This document shows positions 1 through 7,769 of a stretch of 64,000 bases of DNA, piece after piece. Within the stretch, counting starts at the first letter, position 1. Each line of letters starts with the position of its first letter. A program made the translations under genes and the position numbers. Under the pieces are notes generated by a model that saw nothing but the letters and a program-made list of their open reading frames with translations, ran no database searches and was not told the origin of the DNA. The stretch is from Nevskia soli DSM 19509 (GTDB lineage Bacteria; Pseudomonadota; Gammaproteobacteria; Nevskiales; Nevskiaceae), in NCBI RefSeq assembly GCF_000711955.1, contig NZ_JONR01000016.1, positions 1-64,000 of the forward strand, given 5' to 3'.

Positions 1-1076
1 GGTCTGAATAAGTCGGTCGAAAGCGGCCTTGCTGGGGCGTTCTAAAGTACGTTGAGCGCAAGACAGTAATCGTACTATTTGGTATTGTCACAATTCGACC
101 AATCAGGGCCCTTCACCCGGCTTTTTACCCCGTAACTGCCTGCAGCGGACGCAATCCTCCTGCAATCGCCAATAGTCGTTTGCGGGCCATCCACAGATTC
201 GACAGGGCAAACAGGGTGATTACCTGGGCGGTGTTTTTCGCCAGCCCCTTGAAGCGCACCTTCACGTAGCCGAACTGCCGCTTGATGACCCGGAAGGGAT
301 GCTCGACCCGGGCGCGAATGCTGGCCTTGCGCCGCTCGGCCTTCTCCAATGCATGCCGGGCGCGGCCCTCGGGCAGGGCCTTGATCCGCCCGCGACGGGC
401 CGCGATCTCCCAGCGCAGGCCCGGGCGGGTGACGCGGTTCTGGGCGCCGGCGTAGCCGGCATCAGCGTAGGCGACCTGCTCTTTGCCATGCAGCAGCTCG
501 TCGACCACCTCGACATCCGCTTCGTTGGCCGGGGTGGTGACGACGGTATGCACCAGCCCGGAATCGACATCCGCACCGATGTGGGCTTTCATGCCGAAGT
601 GCCACTGGTTCCCCTTCTTGGTCTGGTGCATCTCGGGGTCGCGTTCGCCATCGGCATTCTTGGTCGAGCGGGGCCAGCTCATTGGCTTCCAGCAAATGCC
701 GGAAATTCAGGATGGTGGTTTCGTCGGGGATCGGCCGGTTCAGCGACAGCCCGGCGAACTGGCGCATCGAGGCCACTTCGTACAAAGCCTCTTCCATGGC
801 CGGATCGCTCAGGCCAAACCAGTTCTGCATCAGGTGGATGCGCAGCATCGCCGCCAGCGGATAAGGGTGCCGCCCGCGTCCGGCTTCAGGGTAGAACGGC
901 TCGATCAGTCCGAGCAGCGAAGCCCATGGCACTACCCGCTCCATCTCGGCCAGAAAAATCTCGCGCCGCGTCTGCTTGCGCTTGCCGGCGTATTCGGCGT
1001 CCCCGAAGCTCAGTTGGCTCATCCAGCCATGCTCCCCTGCTGTCCGCCGCTATTATGAGGCTTGTTCAGACCTTCC
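1..1076 (-). mobile_element. IS5-family insertion sequence, internally deleted
   Basis: The element runs from the window edge to 1076. Its right inverted repeat, read inward from 1076, starts GGAAGGTCTGAACAAGCC. The left repeat at positions 1-14 (GGTCTGAATAAGTC) matches 12 of 14 bases, so about 4 bp of the left tip lie outside the window. CTAG at 1077-1080 fits the YTAR 4-bp target preferred by IS5. The implied length of about 1080 bp is roughly 115 bp short of canonical IS5 (1195 bp), in line with the internal deletion in its transposase. It is probably immobile unless a related transposase acts in trans. Confidence 0.85.
125..1022 (-). pseudogene. IS5-family transposase, broken by internal deletion and frameshift
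   Basis: The N-terminal part (1022 down to about 690) carries the typical IS5 start MSQLSFGDAEYAGKRKQTRR and runs to RHLLEANELA. The C-terminal part, in another frame, resumes at STKNADGERDPEMHQTKKG and includes the ASIRARVEHPFRVIKRQFG block with the catalytic Glu region. In intact IS5 transposases about 38-40 residues, including a first catalytic Asp region (VDATII-type), lie between these blocks. They are missing here and the reading frame changes at about 680-690. The enzyme should be inactive. The deletion (about 115 bp) is inferred from memory of the IS5 family, not from an alignment. Confidence 0.85.
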
Positions 1077-1316
1077 CTAGAGCATTTTTCGTTTAGTTGC
1101 CTACAAGTTGTCCCCTCTCCCTCCGGGAGAGGGGTGGGGGTGAGGGATGCACTTTCCGATTGCGATGCCATAGCTGGAAAGTGCGTCCCTCACCCGCGCC
1201 TCACGGCGCGGCCTCTCCTCCCGAGAAGGGGACTCCCTTCGGTCGCGGAGGGAGAGGCGATGAGCCGCTTTTGAGCGGCTCATGATATGTCCGCATCTGA
1301 ATCGAAAATGCTCTAG
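1077..1316. repeat. MITE-like element with 14-bp terminal inverted repeats
   Basis: CTAGAGCATTTTTCG at 1077-1091 is mirrored by CGAAAATGCTCTAG at 1303-1316 (one extra T in the left copy). Between them are several nested hairpins: CCCTCTCCCTCCGGGAGAGGG near 1112-1132, a pair of GTGAGGGA-GCACTTTCC arms (about 1140-1157 and 1178-1195), and GAGCCGCTTTTGAGCGGCTC near 1262-1281. There is no credible coding sequence inside. The size, mirrored ends and internal palindromes fit a non-autonomous palindromic element. The neighbouring IS5 copy has inserted exactly at its terminal CTAG. Confidence 0.5.
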
Positions 1317-1632
1317 TGATAATCCCAGGCAGGGAATTTGCTCTTGAGTCTCAACGAAGTGTGCGGCTGTTTCCCCGGTTTCCGCGATGATCTGAAAATC
1401 GAAACAGGAAGGACCACCCGTCGTTCTGGTAAGCGATTCAATGCCGGCCGCAGCAACCATATTGCCATTTCTGTCGAGCCAGCAAACTGCGCTTGATCGG
1501 ACACGATTCCCTGAAAAGCCAACTTATTGAATCAAATCCTTGCAAGCAGCGTGCCTTGTAGAGCTGCCGATTTATTGCAAGCGCGTTCTCATTCCCTGCC
1601 CCACGCTGGGATTTGGAGGGACCAATGGGAAT
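1317..1632. other. Non-coding stretch, possible decayed gene fragment
   Basis: No convincing gene is seen. On the minus strand an open frame from about 1520 reads through LDRNGNMVAAAGIESLTRTT and continues without a stop into the MITE-like element. It may be the remnant of a gene interrupted by that element. I do not recognise the family, and no ribosome binding site or intact start is evident. Confidence 0.3.
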
Positions 1633-2199
1633 TCAGGTCTTCGGCAACGTCACCCCACGCTGGCCTTGGTATTTGCCGCCACGGTCACGGTAGCTGGTCT
1701 CGCAGACCTCGTCGGATTCCAGGAACAGCATCTGCGCCACCCCCTCGTTGGCGTAAATCTTCGCCGGCAGCGTGGTGGTGTTGGAGAACTCCAGCGTCAC
1801 ATGCCCTTCCCATTCCGGCTCCAGCGGCGTGACGTTGACGATGATGCCGCAGCGTGCATAGGTGCTCTTGCCCAGGCAGATCACCAGCACATTGCGCGGG
1901 ATGCGGAAGTACTCCACGGTGCGCGCCAGGGCGAACGAATTCGGCGGAATGACGCAGCACTCGCCCTGGAAATCGACGAAGCTCTTCGGATCGAAGGCCT
2001 TGGGGTCGACGATGGTCGAGTTGATGTTGGTGAAGATCTTGAACTCGTCGGCGCAGCGCACGTCGTAGCCGTAGCTGGAAACGCCGTAGCTGACGATCTT
2101 GCCCTGGCCGTTGGTGCGGACCTGGCCCGGCTCGAACGGCTCGATCATGCCCTGCTGTTCCGCCATGCGGCGAATCCATTTGTCGGCTTTGATGCTCAT
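1633..2199 (-). CDS. dcd: dCTP deaminase
   Basis: The enzyme deaminates dCTP to dUTP, feeding dTTP synthesis in the cytoplasm. The 188-residue protein matches the usual length and starts MSIKADKWIRRMAEQ, the standard family N-terminus. An upstream in-frame Met six codons earlier is not needed. The trimeric dUTPase-fold core is visible, with GKSTYARCGIIVNVTPLE and EWEGHVTLEFSNTT carrying the substrate-binding Ser/Arg and catalytic Glu region, and a C-terminal GGKYQGQRGVTLPKT tail that closes over the triphosphate. It is the last gene of a leftward series after the Mrp/ApbC carrier and a small membrane protein (68-bp gap). Confidence 0.97.
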   Translation of the reverse strand: MSIKADKWIRRMAEQQGMIEPFEPGQVRTNGQGKIVSYGVSSYGYDVRCADEFKIFTNINSTIVDPKAFDPKSFVDFQGECCVIPPNSFALARTVEYFRIPRNVLVICLGKSTYARCGIIVNVTPLEPEWEGHVTLEFSNTTTLPAKIYANEGVAQMLFLESDEVCETSYRDRGGKYQGQRGVTLPKT

Positions 2200-2267
2200 C
2201 GGGTGCTGCGTCTCCAATTGATACAGGGATTATTGCAGGTCGCCCACCAGTCGTCAGGCATGGCGCG

Positions 2268-2873
2268 TCAATGCTGCTCCAGGGTTTCCACCCATACGAC
2301 TTCGCAGGCGCCTGCGCCGGTATCGTCGCGGGTCATGGAACTGCGAATGCTCCAGCCTTTGGCGGCATGCACTTCCACCAACTCGCCGCTGAGCTGGATT
2401 AGCGCGCCGGGACGTATCCGGCGGAGCGTTCGCTGCACGCCGGCATCCGCCGGAATCAGGTGCATATTGGCGCTGTGCGTTTCGATGTCCCGGCGCGGAA
2501 TCGGGAAATCCCGCGCCGACCAGAAGTAGAAGCGATCGTTCTGTTCGATCTTCAGCAGGCGCAGCACGGCACTATCCGACATCGGCCCCCAGCCGAGCGC
2601 CAGATCGGTCGGGATCAGCCCTGCGAGGCGGTCGAAGTGATAGTCGCTGCGCGACAGCACCCTCGCCAGCAGGGAAAAACGGGCCAAGGGCTGGATCGCA
2701 TAGCCGTCATGGTCGAAAGCGGCCGGCAGCGGGTCGTAGTTCTGCTGCGACGGTTCGTCCTGCGCCAGAATCCCCGGAGGCCGATCGATAGCGCGATGGG
2801 TCCAGGCATTCCACCCGCCGTAGATGCAAAGTGCAATGACCAAGCCCAGCAGCAGCCCGCGCCGCTCGAACAC
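2268..2873 (-). CDS. Hypothetical membrane-anchored protein
   Basis: This is a 201-residue protein of unknown function. One N-terminal hydrophobic helix (residues about 7-24) follows the charged start MFERR, so it is probably anchored in the inner membrane with the remainder periplasmic. The soluble part has no cysteine pairs or catalytic motif I can name. The region LGWGPMSDSAVLRLLKIEQN and the FPIPRRDIETHSANMHLIPA stretch look like a conserved fold. It starts 12 bp after the Mrp/ApbC gene and is probably cotranscribed with it. Similar hypothetical proteins occur in many proteobacteria, but I cannot give a role. Confidence 0.75.
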   Translation of the reverse strand: MFERRGLLLGLVIALCIYGGWNAWTHRAIDRPPGILAQDEPSQQNYDPLPAAFDHDGYAIQPLARFSLLARVLSRSDYHFDRLAGLIPTDLALGWGPMSDSAVLRLLKIEQNDRFYFWSARDFPIPRRDIETHSANMHLIPADAGVQRTLRRIRPGALIQLSGELVEVHAAKGWSIRSSMTRDDTGAGACEVVWVETLEQH

Positions 2874-2885
2874 GGCAAATCCTGA

Positions 2886-3971
2886 TCAGTCTTCGACGAC
2901 GGCGATGCTGGGGAATCCCGCATCCGCGGCCTCGCCATAGGCCAGGCGCGCCACCGCCAGGCGGGCGATGTCGCGATAACGATGCGCCAGCGCGCTTTCC
3001 GGGTCGGCGGCGACGGTGGGATTGCCGCTGTCCGCCTGCTGGCGGATGCGGATATCCAGCGGCAACTGGCCCAGCAGTTCCGAGCCGGCCTCCCGCGCCA
3101 GCCTCTCGCCGCCGCCGGCGCCGAAGATCGCCTCCTCGTGGCCGCAGTTGCTGCACACGTGGGTGCTCATGTTCTCGACGATGCCCAGCACCGGGATGCC
3201 GACTTTGCGGAACATCTCCAGGCCCTTGCGGGCATCGAGCAGGGCCACATCCTGCGGCGTGGTCACCACCACGCTACCGGCCACCGGCACTTTCTGCGAC
3301 AGGGACAACTGAATGTCGCCGGTGCCAGGGGGCATATCCACCACCAGGTAATCCAGGTCGTCCCAGGCCGTTTCGGTAAGCAGCTGCCATAGCGCCTGGG
3401 TCGCCATCGGGCCGCGCCAGATGGTCGGCTGGGCATCTGAATCCAGCAGGAAGCCGATCGACATCGCCTGCAGGCCGTGGGCGATGATGGGATGCATGCG
3501 GCGGCCGTCCGGCGAGGCCGGGCGCTCGCGGCTGCCCAGCATCAGCGGCTGGCTGGGGCCGTAGAGGTCGGCGTCGAGGATACCAACCCGCGCGCCCTCG
3601 GCCAGCAGCGACAGGGCGAAATTCACCGCCACGGTGGACTTGCCCACGCCGCCCTTGCCGGAGGCCACGGCAATGACGTTCTTGACCCCCGGCAGGGGCT
3701 GCAAACCCTTCTGCACCGCGTGCGGGGCGATGCGCCAGTCGAGCAGCACCTCGACCTCCAATCCGGGCCGCGCGGCCGCCAGGTGCTGTTGCAGGGCCGC
3801 CGACAGCGTCTCGCGATAGCCGGCCGCCGGGAAACCCAGCTCGATGTGGACGCGGGCGCGGGAGCCGTTCAGCTCGATGCGGCGTTCCACGCCGGCGGAC
3901 TGGAGGTCGCGGCCCAGCAGGGGATCGACATAGCGGCCGAGCGCCGTTTCAAGAAGTGCTAGTTCGGACAT
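2886..3971 (-). CDS. apbC: Mrp/ApbC-type iron-sulfur cluster carrier P-loop ATPase
   Basis: This cytoplasmic ATPase carries and delivers [4Fe-4S] clusters to apoproteins. It has an N-terminal MIP18/DUF59-like domain (residues about 1-85), a deviant Walker A GKGGVGKSTVAVN, the LDADLYGPSQ switch, VVDMPPGTGD, and the cluster-bridging pair CSNCG near residue 260. Length (361 from this start) is normal. An in-frame Met four codons upstream (3983) is equally possible, since neither has a clear Shine-Dalgarno sequence. It is divergent from metG across about 110 bp, an arrangement common in proteobacteria. Confidence 0.95.
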   Translation of the reverse strand: MSELALLETALGRYVDPLLGRDLQSAGVERRIELNGSRARVHIELGFPAAGYRETLSAALQQHLAAARPGLEVEVLLDWRIAPHAVQKGLQPLPGVKNVIAVASGKGGVGKSTVAVNFALSLLAEGARVGILDADLYGPSQPLMLGSRERPASPDGRRMHPIIAHGLQAMSIGFLLDSDAQPTIWRGPMATQALWQLLTETAWDDLDYLVVDMPPGTGDIQLSLSQKVPVAGSVVVTTPQDVALLDARKGLEMFRKVGIPVLGIVENMSTHVCSNCGHEEAIFGAGGGERLAREAGSELLGQLPLDIRIRQQADSGNPTVAADPESALAHRYRDIARLAVARLAYGEAADAGFPSIAVVED

Positions 3972-4093
3972 CGGGGGAACCATGTAAGGAGGGGAATTTC
4001 AGGCGCGAAGTCTAGCACCCGTCCCCGCCTTCCCCGGGCGAAGCCCCGGGGGCGCTATGCGATAATCCACCGATTACCCACGCGGCGCCCGAA

Positions 4094-6220
4094 ATGACCT
4101 TGCCGGCCACCAGAAAACTGTTTGTCACCAATGCCTTGCCCTATGCCAACGGCCCGCTGCACCTGGGTCACCTGGTGGGCTATGTCCAGGGCGATGTCTG
4201 GGTGCGCTTCCAGCGCATGCAGGGCAACGAAGTCACCTACGTCTGCGCCGACGATGCGCACGGCACGCCGATCATGCTCGCCGCCGAGAAGGCCGGGCTA
4301 TCGCCGGAAACCTATATCGCCGGGATCAAGACCGGGCACGAGCAGGATTTCGCCGCCTTCCACATCGACTTCAACCATTATCACTCGACCCATTCGGAAG
4401 AAAACCGGGTGCTGTCCGAGCGCATCTATGCCGCGCTGGAACGCGGTGGCTACATCGTCGCGCGCGAGATCGAACAAGCCTACGACCCGGTCAAGGGCAT
4501 GTTCCTGCCCGACCGCTACATCAAGGGCATCTGCCCCAACTGCGGCACCCCCGACCAGTACGGCGACAACTGCGAGAACTGTAGCGCCACCTACTCGGCG
4601 CGCGAGCTGAAAAACCCGTTCTCGGTACTCTCCGGCGCGGCGCCGGAGTGGCGGCCCTCGGAGCATTACTTCTTCGCCCTGTCGAAAATGCAGGACGAGA
4701 TCAGCCGCTGGCTCAAGGGTGCGCAGGTACACGACAGCGTCAAGGCCAAGCTGGGCGAATGGCTCGACGATGGACTGAAGGACTGGGACATCTCGCGCGA
4801 TGCACCTTATTTCGGTTTCGAGATCCCGGGCAAGCCCGGCAAGTATTTCTACGTCTGGCTGGACGCGCCGATCGGCTACTTCGCCAGCCTGCTGGCCTAT
4901 CTGGGGGGTGACCAGGCCAAACTCGAAGCCGTCATCGGCGCCGATTCCACGGTCGAGATGTGGCATTTCATCGGCAAGGACATCATCAACTTCCACGGCC
5001 TGTTCTGGCCGGGGATGCTGCGCGGCGCCGGCATGCGCGAACCGAACGGCCTGTCGGTGAACGGCTACCTCACCGTGGACGGCGCCAAGATGAGCAAGTC
5101 GCGCGGCACCTTCATCAAGGCGCGCACCTACCTCGATGCCGGCCTCAACCCGGAATACCTGCGCTATTACTTCGCCACCAAGCTCGGGCCCGGCGTGGTG
5201 GACATCGACCTCAACCTGGAAGACTTCGTCGCCCGGGTGAACAGCGACCTGGTCGGCAAGTACGTCAACATCGCCAGCCGCTGCGCGGGATTCGTCGAGA
5301 AGCTGTTCGGCGGCAAGCTGGCGGCGAAGTTGCATGACGCGCAGGGCTACGCCCGCATCGCCGATGCGGCGCCGCGCATCGCCGAATCCTACGAGAAGCG
5401 CGACTTCGCCGAAGCCGTGCGCAGCATCATGGCATTGGCCGACGAAGCGAACGAAGCGATCCAGCGCGCCGCGCCGTGGCTGATGGCCAAGGACGAAACT
5501 GCGCGCGCGCAGCTGCACCAGGTCTGCACCACCTACCTGAATGTGTTCCGCCTGCTTACGCTGTACCTGAAGCCGCTGCTGCCCAGGCTTGCCGCACAGG
5601 CCGAGTCGTTCCTCAATGTTTCACCCCTGGCGTGGCCGGATGCGGCGAGCCCGCTGCTGGGTCACGACATCAAGCCCTATCAGCCGCTCATCACCCGTAT
5701 CGATCCGGCGCAGATCAAGGCCATGACCGAAGCATCGAAAGAAGATCTGGCGCCGACTGCCAAGGCTTCGGCGCCAACGACCAACCCCTCCCCTCAATCC
5801 CCTCCCGCAAGGGGAGGTGAGGCCAAAAGCCCCTCCCCCTCGCGGGGAGGGGTTGGGGAGGGGGTAGTCCCGGGCGCCCAGGCTCCCGGCGCACCTATCT
5901 CCATCGAAGACTTCAGCAAGGTCGAGCTGCGCATCGCGCGGATCGACAATGCCGAGCCGGTGGAAGGCGCCGACAAGCTGCTCCGGCTGACGCTGGATCT
6001 GGGTGACCTGGGCAAACGGCAGGTATTCGCCGGCATCAAGTCGCAGTACGCCCCGGAAACCCTGATCGGCCGCCTGACCGTTGTCGTCGCCAACCTCGCG
6101 CCGCGCAAAATGCGCTTCGGCCTGTCCGAAGGCATGGTGCTGGCCGCCAGCCACGGCGACGGCAAGCCCTTCCTGCTGTCGCCGGACTCGGGCGCCGAGC
6201 CGGGCATGCGGGTAAAGTGA
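4094..6220 (+). CDS. metG: Methionyl-tRNA synthetase, long form with C-terminal tRNA-binding domain
   Basis: The enzyme charges tRNA-Met. The class I HIGH-type motif is PYANGPLHLGHL, the zinc knuckle CPNCG...CENC lies near residues 145-165, and KMSKS is at about residue 332. The anticodon-binding helical domain runs to about residue 550. The C-terminal Trbp111/EMAP-like domain (IEDFSKVELRIARI onward, about 603-708) promotes dimerisation and tRNA binding. At 708 residues it is longer than E. coli MetG (677). The extra length is a Pro/Ser/Gly linker encoded by a palindromic repeat at about 5786-5870 that keeps the frame open. Confidence 0.97.
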   Translation: MTLPATRKLFVTNALPYANGPLHLGHLVGYVQGDVWVRFQRMQGNEVTYVCADDAHGTPIMLAAEKAGLSPETYIAGIKTGHEQDFAAFHIDFNHYHSTHSEENRVLSERIYAALERGGYIVAREIEQAYDPVKGMFLPDRYIKGICPNCGTPDQYGDNCENCSATYSARELKNPFSVLSGAAPEWRPSEHYFFALSKMQDEISRWLKGAQVHDSVKAKLGEWLDDGLKDWDISRDAPYFGFEIPGKPGKYFYVWLDAPIGYFASLLAYLGGDQAKLEAVIGADSTVEMWHFIGKDIINFHGLFWPGMLRGAGMREPNGLSVNGYLTVDGAKMSKSRGTFIKARTYLDAGLNPEYLRYYFATKLGPGVVDIDLNLEDFVARVNSDLVGKYVNIASRCAGFVEKLFGGKLAAKLHDAQGYARIADAAPRIAESYEKRDFAEAVRSIMALADEANEAIQRAAPWLMAKDETARAQLHQVCTTYLNVFRLLTLYLKPLLPRLAAQAESFLNVSPLAWPDAASPLLGHDIKPYQPLITRIDPAQIKAMTEASKEDLAPTAKASAPTTNPSPQSPPARGGEAKSPSPSRGGVGEGVVPGAQAPGAPISIEDFSKVELRIARIDNAEPVEGADKLLRLTLDLGDLGKRQVFAGIKSQYAPETLIGRLTVVVANLAPRKMRFGLSEGMVLAASHGDGKPFLLSPDSGAEPGMRVK
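5786..5862. repeat. G/C-rich palindromic repeat inserted in frame in metG
   Basis: Two short palindromes (CCCCTCCCGCAAGGGGAG near 5800 and CCCCTCCCCCTCGCGGGGAG near 5832) form a block of the type normally seen between genes. It resembles the CCCTCTCC/GGGAGAGG blocks at 1107-1260 and 47328-47367. It is translated here as a low-complexity Pro/Ser/Gly linker between the anticodon-binding and C-terminal domains of MetG. Composition and strand symmetry differ from the surrounding coding sequence. Confidence 0.7.
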
Positions 6221-6337
6221 CCATGCGCAGCATGGTCATCCCGGCGCAGGCCGGGATCCAGGAGCGGCGCAAGCCGCCTGGAGCAGTCCGCAGCATGGTC
6301 ATCCCCGCGAAGGCGGGGCTCCAGTTTTGAGCGGGCC
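6221..6337. repeat. Two extragenic palindromic repeat units
   Basis: The spacer between metG and the RsxB-like gene consists mostly of two related units, each starting CGCAGCATGGTCATCCC followed by a GCGnAGGC palindrome and a GG-TCCAG end (about 6225-6263 and 6290-6325). The first has GGCGCAGGCCGGGATCCAG and the second CGCGAAGGCGGGGCTCCAG. A third, solitary relative lies at 47167-47191 in the opposite orientation. Such units are common intergenic repeats in proteobacteria; they may fold as hairpins in the transcript. Confidence 0.7.
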
Positions 6338-6955
6338 ATGATCGACGCCCTGCCCGACCGCATCGACGCCCTGCTGCCCCAGACCCAGTGCACGCGCTGC
6401 GGCTACGACGGGTGCAAACCGTACGCTGAAGCCGTGGCCGCGGGCGCCGCCAACATCAACCAGTGCCCGCCCGGCGGTGCCGCCACCATCAGCGCGTTGG
6501 CGCGGCTGCTCGGCGTGCCGCCCAAGCCGCTGAACCCCGAAAACGGCCTGGAAACGGAAATCGCCGCCATCGCGGTGATCGACGAGACCCGCTGCATCGG
6601 CTGCTTCAAATGCGTGCTGGCCTGCCCGGTGGATGCCATCGTCGGCGCGGCCAAGCTGATGCACACGGTAATCGCGGCGGAATGCAGCGGCTGCGAACTG
6701 TGCATTCCGCCCTGCCCGGTCGACTGCATCGTGATGGCCCCGCGCCCCATGGAGTTGCCCGCGCCGGAGGCCATGGCGGCCCCCTGGCGCCAGCGCCACG
6801 CCGCCCGCAAGGCGCGGCTGGGCCGCGAGCAGCAGGCAAGGGCGGCCGCGCGCCGGCGCGCCGCGCCGAGCCTGCGGGACAAGGCCGGCGCCATCGACAT
6901 CGCCGCCGCCATCGCCCGCTCGCGGGCCAGGCGCAATAGCCCCAACCAGTCATGA
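6338..6955 (+). CDS. rsxB: RsxB/RnfB-like ferredoxin protein, soluble form
   Basis: The protein transfers electrons through iron-sulfur clusters. The N-terminal Fe-S domain has CTRCGYDGC...NQCPPGG (residues about 17-50). Two ferredoxin-type motifs follow, CIGCFKCVLACPVDAI (about 87-102) and CSGCELCIPPCPVDCI (about 117-132), for two [4Fe-4S] clusters. The C-terminal third is Arg/Ala-rich and probably disordered. Unlike E. coli RsxB it has no N-terminal membrane helix, and no other rnf/rsx subunits are adjacent. Its stop overlaps the nth start (ATGA), so the two are translationally coupled. A role in maintaining the Nth [4Fe-4S] cluster is possible but is only inference. Confidence 0.85.
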   Translation: MIDALPDRIDALLPQTQCTRCGYDGCKPYAEAVAAGAANINQCPPGGAATISALARLLGVPPKPLNPENGLETEIAAIAVIDETRCIGCFKCVLACPVDAIVGAAKLMHTVIAAECSGCELCIPPCPVDCIVMAPRPMELPAPEAMAAPWRQRHAARKARLGREQQARAAARRRAAPSLRDKAGAIDIAAAIARSRARRNSPNQS

Positions 6956-7716
6956 AACCCGCCGATATCGCCGAACTGTACCGCCGCCTCGCCATCCGCA
7001 ATCCCAATCCGCGCAGCGAGCTGGAATACAGCAGTCCGTTCGAACTGCTGGTGGCGGTGGTGCTGTCCGCCCAGGCCACCGACGTCAGCGTCAACAAGGC
7101 CACCGCCCTGCTCTACCCGGTGGCCAACACGCCGGAAAAGCTGCTCGCCCTGGGCGAAGAGAAGCTGCGCGGCTACATCAAGACCATCGGCCTGTACCAG
7201 ACCAAGGCGAAGAACGTCATCGCCCTGTGCCGGCAGTTGCTTGAGCTTCACGGTGGCCACGTACCGCACGACCGCGCCGCCCTGGAGGCCCTGCCGGGCG
7301 TCGGCCGGAAGACCGCCAACGTGGTGCTGAACGTGGCTTTCGGCGAACCGACCATCGCCGTGGATACGCACATCTTCCGCATCGCCAACCGCACCGGACT
7401 GGCGCCGGGCACCAATCCCGACAAGATTTCGGAAAAACTGGAAAAGATCACTCCCGAACCCTATCGCCTTCATGCCCACCACTGGCTGATTCTGCACGGC
7501 CGCTATGTCTGCAAGGCAAGGACGCCCGAATGCTGGCGCTGCGTCATTTCCAGCCTGTGCCGCTACAAGGACAAAACCCCGGTCGCCGAAGCCGTGCCGG
7601 AACCCGCATCGCGCTTGCGTGGGCGGCCCGTCGATCTCAAAAAAGACAGCAAGAACAACTCACCGGGTCAGTCCACGGCGACGTCCGCCGCCAAACGCAG
7701 ACGACAGCCTCGCTAA
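6952..7716 (+). CDS. nth: Endonuclease III
   Basis: This DNA glycosylase/AP lyase removes oxidised pyrimidines. The helix-hairpin-helix ends in LPGVGRKTANVVLN with the catalytic Lys, and VDTHIFRIANR contains the catalytic Asp. The [4Fe-4S] ligands are C-x6-C-x2-C-x5-C in VCKARTPECWRCVISSLC. At 254 residues it exceeds the usual 210-215; the extra part is a basic, low-complexity C-terminal tail ending KRRRQPR. The start overlaps the stop of the RsxB-like gene by 4 bp. Confidence 0.96.
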   Translation: MKPADIAELYRRLAIRNPNPRSELEYSSPFELLVAVVLSAQATDVSVNKATALLYPVANTPEKLLALGEEKLRGYIKTIGLYQTKAKNVIALCRQLLELHGGHVPHDRAALEALPGVGRKTANVVLNVAFGEPTIAVDTHIFRIANRTGLAPGTNPDKISEKLEKITPEPYRLHAHHWLILHGRYVCKARTPECWRCVISSLCRYKDKTPVAEAVPEPASRLRGRPVDLKKDSKNNSPGQSTATSAAKRRRQPR

Positions 7717-7769
7717 AGCTTTCCGTGAAACACGGCGCAGCCTTCCCCTGAAGGGAGGGAAAATCCGGT

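Noticed and set aside
1062..1285. Short frames inside the MITE-like unit
   Set aside because: Translations of palindromic repeat sequence with no protein-like features.
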